Of a stretch of DNA of 53,418 nucleotides, positions 26,401-33,623 are shown piece after piece (within the stretch, counting starts at the first letter, position 1; every line of letters starts with the position of its first letter). The position numbers and the translations under genes are program-made. Below the pieces are notes generated by a model, which searched no databases, was not told where the DNA came from, and saw only the letters and a program-made list of their open reading frames with translations. The DNA is taken from contig NZ_BMFV01000034.1 in assembly GCF_014639255.1 (NCBI RefSeq), positions 1 through 53,418 on the forward strand, given 5' to 3'. Source of the stretch: Pullulanibacillus pueri. GTDB lineage: Bacteria > Bacillota > Bacilli > Bacillales > Sporolactobacillaceae.

Positions 26401-26810
26401 TGAGTGATCAAACGGGGACACTTGATGCTGTGATGTTCCCAAAAAGTTATGAGCCCCTTAAAGACTTGTTTGTTAAAGGAGAACTCCTTTTAGTCAAAGG
26501 GAATCTTGACCGTAAGGGTGGCGCGGAACAAAAACAGTTTATTGTTCAAACTGCTCAAAAACTGGAGAGTGTTCAAGTTCCTCAACAACTTTTCTTAAGG
26601 ATTACGAAAAGCAACCGTTCAAGTGATGTCCTTTACCAATTGAAAAATCTCTTAAAGCAGCATCCAGGGAATAGTCCTGTATTGCTCTATTACGAAGAGG
26701 AAAAGCGATTGGTAGAGCTTTCAAAGGATTATCATGTTGAGGCATCAGCAAGCTGTTTGAAGACAATGAGCAACCTATTAGGTGAAGAACATGTGATTCT
26801 CAAAGGTTAA
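23448..26810 (+). CDS. dnaE: DNA polymerase III alpha subunit DnaE
   Basis: The error-prone/lagging-strand C-family replicative polymerase of Bacillales, acting with PolC. The N-terminal PHP domain starts with HLHVHSEYSLLDS. The catalytic C-family palm motif PDIDIDFPD lies near 395. GPGPGRGSAAGSLVAY (near 350), the tandem HhH region and a C-terminal OB-fold (about 970-1060) follow. TTG 23448 is chosen over GTG 23427 because GGGGGAG ends 5 nt before it and relatives begin MSFxHL. The length of 1120 aa compares with 1115 in B. subtilis. It is divergent from ytrHI. Confidence 0.95.
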   Translation: MSFTHLHVHSEYSLLDSTCRLEPLVNAAKDKGYQALAITDTNVLYGVIPFYKLCQAKGIKPIIGMEIRLSNMEKSTHSRLKPATFSLILLAKNNQGYRHLVKLSTFIHTSKWQTLPKEKLAEYSEGLIALSSGPDGEVESHLQNNDFVAAEEVALHYKHLFNGAFYLELQDHSKPMEKALWQKSLQLGKACAIPFVATNDVHYIEPSEASAHLCLQSIQSGEVLNAHPFETLNQEYAFKSPHEMKQLFQEVPEAIANTMKIADQCQVDFTFGVPRLPKYPVPDQQSAKVFLRSLCEKGLRRRYEGKTSSEQLKARLDYELTIIDDMGFNDYFLIVWDFTRYARQKGMGPGPGRGSAAGSLVAYVLGITDVDPIQYNLLFERFLNPERVSMPDIDIDFPDVDRDKVIAYVNEKYGGEHVAQIGTFGTLAAKAAIRDMGRVLGLESHLVDRIAREIPSKPGITLGKAYHASGSLQRLIAASDEAKKLYKLASQVEGIPRHTSVHAAGVVISAERLTDLVPLDENKDGIQVTQFPMEVLEDLGLLKMDFLGLRNLTLIYRILREVEHGKGTKINLNSIPMDDPETYRLLSSGDTLGIFQFETDSMRSVLKRLRPSEFEDLVAVNALNRPGPMQFIPDFIEAKHGKRQVTYPHPDLEPILRSTYGIIVYQEQIMQIAATMAGFSLGEADILRRAVSKKKREVLEQEEKHFVSGCLKKGYEQATAETIYKLIVRFADYGFNRSHAVAYTVIAYRLAYLKAHEPEAFMTALLSGAIHHQEKLNEYRREMQKRQVSLMLPSINKSDATFKTTAQGVLYGLSAIKNVGTMAVQEILEKRTTNYKNLFDFCQRVSLKKVNKRAIESLIFAGAMDEFGVDRSSLIATIDKAMRLAENQQNFEGQTSFLDDQEESYEPVPPLTLKERLYFEKEALGLYLSAHPLDRYHHLLSQLVIDQIVEIATAPVNKSIQLAAMIEDVRQIRTKKGQLMAFITLSDQTGTLDAVMFPKSYEPLKDLFVKGELLLVKGNLDRKGGAEQKQFIVQTAQKLESVQVPQQLFLRITKSNRSSDVLYQLKNLLKQHPGNSPVLLYYEEEKRLVELSKDYHVEASASCLKTMSNLLGEEHVILKG

Positions 26811-26843
26811 TTCGATGGAAACGGTTGGCGTATTTTAGATCGC

Positions 26844-26872
26844 TTTAATATGTATATGGAGTTTGTTATAAT
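26844..26872 (+). promoter_or_regulatory. Sigma-A-like promoter of the decayed malic enzyme gene
   Basis: TTTAAT (26844-26849), a 17-nt spacer and consensus TATAAT (26867-26872) lie about 50 nt before the first recognisable ytsJ codons. It appears intact although the gene is broken. Confidence 0.6.
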
Positions 26873-26923
26873 AGTTTGGTCTACTGATGATCGAGCACCG
26901 AGATAAAGGAACGGATCCAGGTA

Positions 26924-27546
26924 GCAGTCACCCGAAAAGAAGCGTTACATAGGCATAGAATGAATCAAGGAAACTTGAAATCATCCCTAAGGTTCCTGTC
27001 AAAAATGCAAGGGATCTCAGCTTAGCGTATTCACCAGGTGTCGCGGAACCTTGTAAAGAAATTTACAATAATAAAAAGAGGTATATCAATACACACCATG
27101 AAGGCGAATACGGTCGCGGTAGTTACAAATGGGACAGCCGTTCTTGGATTGGAAGATTTAGGCCCTAAAGCCGCTCGGTCAGTAATGGAAGGAAAGGCCG
27201 TCCTATTTAAAAGTTTTGCTGGAGTTGACGTCTTTCCAATATGCTTATATTCAACGGACAACGAAAAGATTATACACACCGTGAAAGCATTAGCTTTCGG
27301 GAGGCATTGGATGTCCATGCGACACATATTAATGAAGATATGAAGGTGGCAACAGTTCACGCCAAAGCCAGTCTTGTTTCGAAGGATGAACTCAATGCTG
27401 AATACGTTATTCCAAGGCCTTTCGATCCTAAAGTAGCCCCTTCAGTCGCTAAGGCGGCAATGGAAACAGGTGTGGCACGTCAACAGGTGGACCCAGAGGA
27501 AATGGCTAAAAAGACGCGTCAACTCTCTTTAATTGATGAAGACTAA
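26924..27546 (+). pseudogene. ytsJ: Malic enzyme (ytsJ) pseudogene, frameshifted and internally deleted
   Basis: Pieces of an NADP-malic enzyme lie in order but in different frames: EALHRHRMNQGNL (to about 26977), then IIPKVPVKNARDLSLAYSPG (from 26980, one base lost), and MKANTVAVVTNGTAVLGL (from 27098, shifted again). VMEGKAVLFKSFAGVD runs on from there. At about 27290-27300 the N-terminal part ends at VKALA and joins directly to FREALDVHATHINED, the C-terminal part of the family. About 200 codons, including the NAD(P)-binding domain and most catalytic residues, are missing. The start codon is not recognisable. The place between dnaE and accD is the ytsJ locus of B. subtilis. Confidence 0.92.
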
Positions 27547-27602
27547 ATAGCTGTTAGCCTTTAAGGACGAGCTCATACGCTAAGACCACGAAAGATATAT
27601 TC

Positions 27603-27643
27603 AAAAAGCCGTTGTCTTCGTGATTTTGGGGGGGGCTTTTTGC
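27603..27643 (+). terminator. Terminator after the ytsJ remnant
   Basis: AAAAAGCC pairs with GGCTTTTT across a loop containing an octa-G run. Confidence 0.65.
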
Positions 27644-27753
27644 CTAACCTGTTTAAAAATATTTGACGGGCGAAAAATGCAAGGCTAATATTATTAAGGG
27701 TGTCGACTTCATTTACCTAGGCCAACCAACAGAATGAAGAAGGTGGTAGAGCA

Positions 27754-28626
27754 GTGCTTAATAATATCTTTAATAAAAAGAAAAAATATGCAACAGTACC
27801 TTCACAACAGGTAAGACCAGATGTTCCGGAAGGTCTAATGAAAAAATGTCCAAGTTGTAAGAAGATCATGTACACTAAAGAGCTTCAAAAGCACTTATAT
27901 ATTTGTCAATCTTGTGGTTATCATTTTCAAATGGCTTCGGATGAACGTATTAAGAGCCTGATGGATGAAGGTACATTTGTGGAATTTGATGCTGACCTCT
28001 TGTCTGAAAATCCATTAAAATTCCCTGGTTATGAAGAAAAATTAGAAAAGGATCGTCAAAAGACGTCTTTAAATGAAGCGATTGTCACCGGCAAAGGAAA
28101 GATTAATGGTCATGGCACGGTGATCGCGGTGATGGATGCCCGCTTTAGAATGGGGAGCATGGGATCGGTTGTTGGCGAGAAAATTACGCGCGCCCTTGAA
28201 AAAGCCATGGCTGAAAACCTCCCGATGATTATTTTTACGGCTTCTGGCGGTGCACGCATGCAAGAAGGTGTTCTCAGCTTAATGCAAATGGCTAAGACAA
28301 GCACAGTCCTCAAGAAATATAGTGATGCTGGTGGTTTGTTTATTACGGTGATGACACATCCAACGACAGGAGGCGTCACAGCAAGTTTTGCTTCGTTAGG
28401 GGACTATAACTTTGCTGAACCGGGGGCTATGATTGGTTTTGCTGGGAGAAGGATTATCGAACAAACGATCAGAGAACAATTACCCGAAGACTTTCAAACG
28501 GCTGAATTTTTATTAAAGCATGGGCAATTGGATCGCGTGATTCCAAGAGACGAATTAAAAGACCAATTAACAACAGTATTATCATTACATGATCAAGGAG
28601 GTGACGAAGCATGGCTTCAGAATTAG
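27754..28626 (+). CDS. accD: Acetyl-CoA carboxylase carboxyltransferase subunit beta
   Basis: With AccA it transfers carboxyl from biotin to acetyl-CoA to form malonyl-CoA for fatty-acid synthesis. The N-terminus MLNNIFNKKKKYATVPS is typical. The C4 zinc ribbon is CPSCKK ... CQSCGYHF (31-54). The carboxyltransferase signature SGGARMQEG lies near 164-172. The GTG start is supported by the family N-terminus, and the 290 aa length equals B. subtilis. It overlaps accA by 16 nt. I saw no FapR-type operator upstream. Confidence 0.95.
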   Translation: MLNNIFNKKKKYATVPSQQVRPDVPEGLMKKCPSCKKIMYTKELQKHLYICQSCGYHFQMASDERIKSLMDEGTFVEFDADLLSENPLKFPGYEEKLEKDRQKTSLNEAIVTGKGKINGHGTVIAVMDARFRMGSMGSVVGEKITRALEKAMAENLPMIIFTASGGARMQEGVLSLMQMAKTSTVLKKYSDAGGLFITVMTHPTTGGVTASFASLGDYNFAEPGAMIGFAGRRIIEQTIREQLPEDFQTAEFLLKHGQLDRVIPRDELKDQLTTVLSLHDQGGDEAWLQN

Positions 28627-29582
28627 CTTTTGAAAAGCCCATTATAGAGCTTAAAAATAAAATCAATGAACTCAAGGCATTTATGCAGGAGAAAAATATT
28701 GATTTGTCTGATGAGCTTGAAAGGCTACAGAATCGGCTTTCGAAGCTAGAGGATGAAACCTATAGCAATGTTTCGCCTTGGGATCGTGTCCAAATTGCGA
28801 GACATATGGACCGACCGACAACCCTTGATTATATTCCTTATCTTTTTTCTGATTTTGTTGAATGTCACGGTGACCGTCTCTTTGGAGATGACGCGGCTAT
28901 TGTTGGCGGAATTGCCAGTTATAAAGGTCGTCCTGTGACTATTATAGGCGAGCAACGGGGCCGTGATACAAAGGAAAATTTAAGTAGAAACTTCGGTATG
29001 CCTCACCCAGAAGGCTATCGGAAAGCGTTACGACTTATGAAACAAGCTGAAAAATTTGGTCGTCCTGTGGTGACCTTTATTGATACAAAAGGCGCTTTTC
29101 CAGGAAAAACCGCAGAAGAAAGAGGCCAAGGTGAGGCTATTGCCCGTAACCTTTTTGAGATGGCGGGTCTGAAAGTGCCAATCGTATGTATTATTATTGG
29201 TGAGGGTGCAAGTGGTGGTGCGCTTGCGATCGGTGTTGGAGACCGCATTTTAATGCTTGAGAACTCATGGTATTCGGTTATTGCCCCCGAAAGTGCCGCT
29301 GCTTTATTATGGAGAGATGCAACCCAAGCTGAAAGAGCTGCGAAAACAATGAAAATTACGGCGCCTGACTTAAAAGAATTAGATATTATCGATACACTTA
29401 TTCCAGAAGTAAAGGGCGGCGCCCATCATGATATTGAAATGCAGGCTAAGGCCATCGATTCCGCTCTCTCGGAAGCCTTTGAACAATTACGCCATTTTAA
29501 TAAAGAAGATCTTGTCCAACAAAGACTAGAAAAATACCGCGTAATGGGTGAGTTTAAGCATGAAACCGATTACGTCGAATGA
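28611..29582 (+). CDS. accA: Acetyl-CoA carboxylase carboxyltransferase subunit alpha
   Basis: Partner of AccD in the carboxyltransferase heterotetramer. The N-terminal helical region (1-60) is followed by the crotonase fold with VEIGEQRGRDTKE-like IIGEQRGRDTKE (near 107), GAFPGKTAEERGQGEAIARN and GEGASGGALAIGVGD, the oxyanion-hole glycine segment near 200. The protein is 323 aa. GGAGGTGA within accD's 3' end gives the Shine-Dalgarno. The genes overlap, so translation is coupled. Confidence 0.95.
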   Translation: MASELAFEKPIIELKNKINELKAFMQEKNIDLSDELERLQNRLSKLEDETYSNVSPWDRVQIARHMDRPTTLDYIPYLFSDFVECHGDRLFGDDAAIVGGIASYKGRPVTIIGEQRGRDTKENLSRNFGMPHPEGYRKALRLMKQAEKFGRPVVTFIDTKGAFPGKTAEERGQGEAIARNLFEMAGLKVPIVCIIIGEGASGGALAIGVGDRILMLENSWYSVIAPESAAALLWRDATQAERAAKTMKITAPDLKELDIIDTLIPEVKGGAHHDIEMQAKAIDSALSEAFEQLRHFNKEDLVQQRLEKYRVMGEFKHETDYVE

Positions 29583-29589
29583 AACCAAT

Positions 29590-29619
29590 GTGCTTTCCAC
29601 TATGGAAAGCACCTTTTTT
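29590..29619 (+). terminator. Intrinsic terminator of accDA
   Basis: A perfect 9-bp stem GTGCTTTCC/GGAAAGCAC has a 5-nt loop and is followed by CCTTTTTT. Confidence 0.92.
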
Positions 29620-29730
29620 ACGGTAATATATTCATTGTATAACTGAGAGTATAGAATAAACTGAATCAGTCGATGAACCAGCTACTTTTAAAGCATTAAA
29701 GTCACTTATTAAAATTTGGGGTGAATGAAG

Positions 29731-30690
29731 ATGAAGAAGATTGGTGTATTAACAAGTGGTGGCGATTCACCGGGGATGAATGCTGCAATCCGTTCGGTTG
29801 TTCGTAAAGGGATTTTTGAAGGTCTAGAGGTTTATGGTATTTATCAAGGATATTCAGGACTCATTGCAGGGAATATTAAAAAGCTAGAGGTCGGTTCTGT
29901 TGGTGATATTGTTCAAAGAGGGGGAACAATGCTTTACAGTGCACGCTGTGAAGAATTTAAAACAGTAGAAGGTCGTCAAAAGGGCATTGAGCAACTCAAA
30001 AAGTTTGGAATCGAGGCACTGGTGGTTATTGGTGGTGATGGTTCCTTCCGTGGAGCACAAAAGCTGACTGAAAGCGGGTTTCCGACCATTGGTATTCCGG
30101 GTACTATAGATAATGATATTCCGGGTACTGATTTCACCATTGGATTTGACACGGCACTGAATACAGTCATTGATGCCATTGACAAAATTCGTGATACGGC
30201 TACTTCACATGACCGAACTTTTATCATTGAAGTCATGGGAAGAGATGCTGGGGATATTGCCCTTTGGTCAGGTCTGGCAGGCGGTGCTGAATCGATTTTA
30301 ATCCCAGAGAATCCTAAGGAACTCGATGAAGTTATTTTGCGGGTACAACAAGGACATGCCCGAGGAAAAAAACATAGTATTATTATTGTGGCTGAAGGTG
30401 TGTGTACGGCCCATGATGTTGCCAAGCAATTGAAGCAGCAGGCTGAGATTGAAACGCGTGTGACGGTCTTAGGTCATATTCAAAGAGGGGGCACCCCCAC
30501 GGCGAATGATCGTGTGTTAGCGAGTCGCCTTGGAGCCAAAGCGGTAGAACTTCTCATAAATGGAGAAGCTGGTAAAATGGTTGGCATCCAAAATAATCAG
30601 ATTGTTTCTCATGACATTGGGGATATACTAACGGAAAAACATTTTGTTGGTAAAGAACTCATTGATCTTGCTAGAGAACTTTCGATATAA
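29731..30690 (+). CDS. pfkA: ATP-dependent 6-phosphofructokinase
   Basis: Converts fructose 6-phosphate and ATP to fructose 1,6-bisphosphate, the committed step of glycolysis. Motifs include LTSGGDSPGMNAAIR at the N-terminus (ATP site), GGDGS near 102 and the catalytic GTIDNDIPGTD near 125. MGRDAGDIAL near 169 and HIQRGGTPTANDR near 249 follow. ATG 29731 is chosen because GGGGTGA (29718-29724) is 6 nt upstream; the in-frame ATG at 29725 touches it. The protein is then 319 aa, identical in length to B. subtilis PfkA. Forty bases separate it from pyk, forming the usual glycolytic operon. Confidence 0.96.
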   Translation: MKKIGVLTSGGDSPGMNAAIRSVVRKGIFEGLEVYGIYQGYSGLIAGNIKKLEVGSVGDIVQRGGTMLYSARCEEFKTVEGRQKGIEQLKKFGIEALVVIGGDGSFRGAQKLTESGFPTIGIPGTIDNDIPGTDFTIGFDTALNTVIDAIDKIRDTATSHDRTFIIEVMGRDAGDIALWSGLAGGAESILIPENPKELDEVILRVQQGHARGKKHSIIIVAEGVCTAHDVAKQLKQQAEIETRVTVLGHIQRGGTPTANDRVLASRLGAKAVELLINGEAGKMVGIQNNQIVSHDIGDILTEKHFVGKELIDLARELSI

Positions 30691-30730
30691 GAAAAACAAT
30701 GATGCATGAATTGATGGAGGTTTATTTGAG

Positions 30731-32488
30731 ATGAGAAAAACAAAAATAGTATGTACAATTGGTCCTGTTAGTGAAAGTGTAGACAAGCTCGTTGAATTGA
30801 TTGAGGCGGGTATGAACGTTGCGCGATTGAACTTTTCTCATGGTGATCATGAGGAGCACGGGAACAGAATTAAAAACATCCGTGAAGCTTCAAAACGCAC
30901 GGGGAAAAATGTTGCCATTCTTCTAGATACAAAAGGTCCGGAGATTAGAACGGGTGATATGGCAACGCCTAAGGTGTTATTGGAAAAAGGTCAGCAACTC
31001 ATTGTCAGCATGGATGAGGTTCAAGGGACTGCAGAAAAAATTTCTGTAACTTATAAGGGATTGGCCAATGATGTTCATCCTGGTTCCAAAATTCTTTTGG
31101 ATGATGGCCTTATTGAACTTGAAGTGGTTTCTGTGTCTAACAATGAGATTGTCACAAAGGTGTTAAATACTGGCGAATTAAAGAGTAAGAAGGGTGTCAA
31201 TGTTCCTAATGTAAGTGTCAATCTACCAGGGATCACTGAAAAAGATGCTAATGATATTCTTTTCGGTATAGAGCAGGATGTTGATTTTATTGCCGCTTCT
31301 TTTGTACGTCGTGCATCTGATGTATTAGAAATTCGTGAACTTCTTGAAAAGAATAACTTTGGGGACCAAATACATATTATCCCTAAAATTGAAAACCAAG
31401 AAGGTGTCGATAATATCGATGAAATTTTAGAGGTTTCTGATGGTCTAATGGTTGCCCGTGGTGATCTAGGTGTCGAAATTCCAGCTGAAGAAGTGCCATT
31501 GGTTCAAAAGATGTTGATTAAGAAATGTAATGCTCTTGGAAAACCCGTTATCACTGCGACACAGATGCTTGACTCCATGCAACGGAACCCACGCCCAACG
31601 CGTGCTGAAGCCAGTGACGTTGCTAATGCTATCTTTGACGGTACCGATGCGATCATGCTTTCCGGCGAAACGGCTGCAGGTGACTATCCTGTAGAAGCAG
31701 TACAAACGATGCATCGCATTGCCACAAGAACTGAAGCTTCTCTAGACTATCGTGATCTTTTTAATGCGCGTATTAGAGAGAATGGTGTTAGCATTACAGA
31801 TGCAATTGGTCAAGCTGTCGCAAACACTGCATTGTCTCTTAATGTGTCCACTATTGTTTCAGCAACGGTTTCAGGGCAAACTGCTCGCGTTGTTTCTAAA
31901 TATCGTCCTAAAGCGAATATTGTGGCTGTCACAAGTACGCCAAAATCTTTAAGACATCTCTGCCTGGTATGGGGTGTTTATCCTTATCTCGGCAATGTTG
32001 CAAAGTCTACAGACGAAATGTTAGATTACGCTGTCGATGATGCTGTTAAATCAGGGATTGTGCAACACGGTGATCTGGTTGTTATTACAGCGGGTGTACC
32101 TGTAGGAGAAATTGGGACAACCAATCTTATTAAAGTTCACCTTGTTGGCGAAACCTTAGCTAAAGGGCAAGGTGTGGGGCGAAAGTCAGCCAATGGTAAA
32201 GTTTACGTCACCAACGATAGTGCCGACGCAAATTCGAATATGCCTGAGGGGGCTGTTTTAGTCACCAGTGCAACCGATCGCGATATGATGCCAGCCTTTG
32301 AACGTGCGAGTGCTGTGATTACTGAAGAAGGCGGATTGACTTCTCATGCAGCTGTGGTAGGTTTAAACCTTGATTTACCTGTTATTGTCGGGGTTAAAAA
32401 TGCAACTAAAATTTTCAAAAATGATCAAGAAGTCACCGTCGATTCCGAACGTGGCAATATTTATAACGGACACGCTAAAGTCCTTTAA
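30731..32488 (+). CDS. pyk: Pyruvate kinase with C-terminal PEP-utiliser domain
   Basis: Transfers phosphate from PEP to ADP, giving pyruvate and ATP. MRKTKIVCTIGP and FSHGDHEEH open the barrel, LLDTKGPEIRTG lies near 63-74 and the catalytic lysine is in IIPKIENQEG (near 220). GDLGVEIP and ATQMLDSM complete the active site. Residues about 475-585 form the extra C-terminal domain seen in Bacillus enzymes, with LTSHAAVVG carrying the PEP-synthase-like His. The length of 585 aa equals B. subtilis. ATGGAGGT precedes the ATG. A strong terminator follows. Confidence 0.96.
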   Translation: MRKTKIVCTIGPVSESVDKLVELIEAGMNVARLNFSHGDHEEHGNRIKNIREASKRTGKNVAILLDTKGPEIRTGDMATPKVLLEKGQQLIVSMDEVQGTAEKISVTYKGLANDVHPGSKILLDDGLIELEVVSVSNNEIVTKVLNTGELKSKKGVNVPNVSVNLPGITEKDANDILFGIEQDVDFIAASFVRRASDVLEIRELLEKNNFGDQIHIIPKIENQEGVDNIDEILEVSDGLMVARGDLGVEIPAEEVPLVQKMLIKKCNALGKPVITATQMLDSMQRNPRPTRAEASDVANAIFDGTDAIMLSGETAAGDYPVEAVQTMHRIATRTEASLDYRDLFNARIRENGVSITDAIGQAVANTALSLNVSTIVSATVSGQTARVVSKYRPKANIVAVTSTPKSLRHLCLVWGVYPYLGNVAKSTDEMLDYAVDDAVKSGIVQHGDLVVITAGVPVGEIGTTNLIKVHLVGETLAKGQGVGRKSANGKVYVTNDSADANSNMPEGAVLVTSATDRDMMPAFERASAVITEEGGLTSHAAVVGLNLDLPVIVGVKNATKIFKNDQEVTVDSERGNIYNGHAKVL

Positions 32489-32506
32489 TAGGTCGTTAAA
32501 AGTTAG

Positions 32507-32543
32507 AGGGGGCAATTTCTATTTAATTTGCCCCCCTTTTTTT
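32507..32543 (+). terminator. Intrinsic terminator of pfkA-pyk
   Basis: GGGGGCAA/TTGCCCCC with a 12-nt loop is followed by seven T. Confidence 0.93.
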
Positions 32544-32579
32544 GTCAATCAAAGTTAATAACTAGTGGAAGACCTTGTC

Positions 32580-32697
32580 AGTGCAACTTAGGCTTATCGC
32601 AATAAGGCTTGGCGGCAGCCTTAATGTGTAGGCGTATGCCTGAACATCAGGCGGTGCTTAGCAAAGCGATGAAGCGCAAGCCAAGGTTTTTAAAACC
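32580..32697 (+). repeat. 118-bp dispersed repeat, copy A
   Basis: It starts AGTGCAACTTAGGCTT and ends GGTTTTTAAAACC. A second copy of equal length lies at 44665-44782. The shared core is TTAATGTGT, GAACATCAGG, GTGCT and CCAAG. Internally GCCTGA-ACA-TCAGGC (32638-32652) is a perfect hairpin, and GGCTTATCGC can pair with the GCGAT and AAGCC segments near the right end. It looks like a foldable intergenic element, not a gene. Confidence 0.75.
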
Positions 32698-32731
32698 ATT
32701 CACCTCAAATTTAGAATAAAGGAGGGAGAGG

Positions 32732-32788
32732 GTGAGGTTATTGTGTAGAGAGGGAAAGCCTTCTAGTGGCCTCATCAAAATCAGATGA
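32732..32788 (+). CDS. Possible 18-aa leader ORF coupled to the thioesterase
   Basis: A GTG at 32732 lies 6 nt after a near-perfect Shine-Dalgarno (AAAGGAGGGAG, 32718-32728) and encodes MRLLCREGKPSSGLIKIR. Its TGA stop overlaps the ATG of the next gene (ATGA at 32785-32788). The next gene has no good Shine-Dalgarno of its own, which suggests translational coupling. A degenerate N-terminus of the thioesterase is the alternative. Confidence 0.45.
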   Translation: MRLLCREGKPSSGLIKIR

Positions 32789-33201
32789 TAAGAGAGTCAA
32801 AAATAAGAGCAAGATATAGTGAAACAGATCAAATGGGTATTGTCCACCATAGTGAATATGTGAAATGGTTTGAGGTGGCCCGGACTGATTTTTTACGTGA
32901 CTTTAATTACTCCTTTGTCGAAATTGAAGACAAGGGTTTTTACCTTCCTGTTATTGGTGTGGATGTTCATTATAAGTCACCTGCAAAATATGATGATGAA
33001 ATCATCATTCAAACCTCGATTAGCCAATACAATGGCGTCCGGATAAAATTCCATTATATTGCCCTACATGCTGAAGATAAACGGGTTATTGTGGAGGGCC
33101 ACACAGAACATTGCTGGACATCCAAGTCAATGCACCCTGTTAAATTAAAGAAATTGTGGCCGGAGCTTGATAAGATTCTCGTTGATAACATGGAGGGGTA
33201 G
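32785..33201 (+). CDS. Hotdog-fold acyl-CoA thioesterase (4HBT type)
   Basis: A 138-aa single hotdog domain of the 4-hydroxybenzoyl-CoA thioesterase/YbgC group. The signature YSETDQMGIVHHSEYVKWFE (10-29) includes the catalytic Asp and the following His pair. The beta-strand DVHYKSPAKYDDEI follows. It is expected to hydrolyse a cytosolic acyl-CoA; the substrate is unknown. It is followed after 2 nt by fxsA. Its start overlaps a small upstream frame, listed separately. Confidence 0.85.
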   Translation: MIRESKIRARYSETDQMGIVHHSEYVKWFEVARTDFLRDFNYSFVEIEDKGFYLPVIGVDVHYKSPAKYDDEIIIQTSISQYNGVRIKFHYIALHAEDKRVIVEGHTEHCWTSKSMHPVKLKKLWPELDKILVDNMEG

Positions 33202-33203
33202 AA

Positions 33204-33596
33204 GTGAAGAAGCTGATTCCGCTCTTTATCCTTATACCTCTAATAGAATTAGCATTATTGGCCACATCTTGGCATTGGATTGGTTTTTTTTCTACCTTAC
33301 TGATCGTTATTTTAACAGGTGTTATAGGGGGGTATATTGCCAGACAGCAAGCCCTTAAAATATGGAACCAATTAAAAAATGAAGTTTCTCAAGGGGTAAT
33401 GCCCGGAAACACTCTTTTAGAAGGTGCTGTGACCCTCATCGCCGGTATTCTTCTTCTTACGCCAGGTTATCTTAGTGATCTCACAGGCTTTCTGCTCTTA
33501 ATTCCATTTGTTAGACGCAAGGTTAGATTTATGATTTACCTCTGGTTGAAACAGCAGTTAAGTAAGGGGCGACTTTTCTTTCATTACAGACGCTGA
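33204..33596 (+). CDS. fxsA: FxsA family membrane protein
   Basis: A 130-aa protein with three to four membrane helices (about 5-24, 26-46, 70-95 and possibly 96-110) and the conserved GxxxARxQ-like GGYIARQQALKIW and LLTPGYLSDLTGFLLLIPFVR. E. coli FxsA, when overproduced, relieves F-plasmid exclusion of phage T7; its normal role is unknown. The GTG start is preceded by GAGGGG and lies 2 nt after the thioesterase stop, so the two are co-transcribed. B. subtilis has the same gene (ytzA) between pyk and ytvI. Confidence 0.9.
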   Translation: MKKLIPLFILIPLIELALLATSWHWIGFFSTLLIVILTGVIGGYIARQQALKIWNQLKNEVSQGVMPGNTLLEGAVTLIAGILLLTPGYLSDLTGFLLLIPFVRRKVRFMIYLWLKQQLSKGRLFFHYRR

Positions 33597-33623
33597 GAAT
33601 GGGAACTCAAATTTCTCAAGTTG

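Noticed and set aside
27660..27753. FapR operator before accD
   Set aside because: No inverted repeat resembling the FapR box was found.
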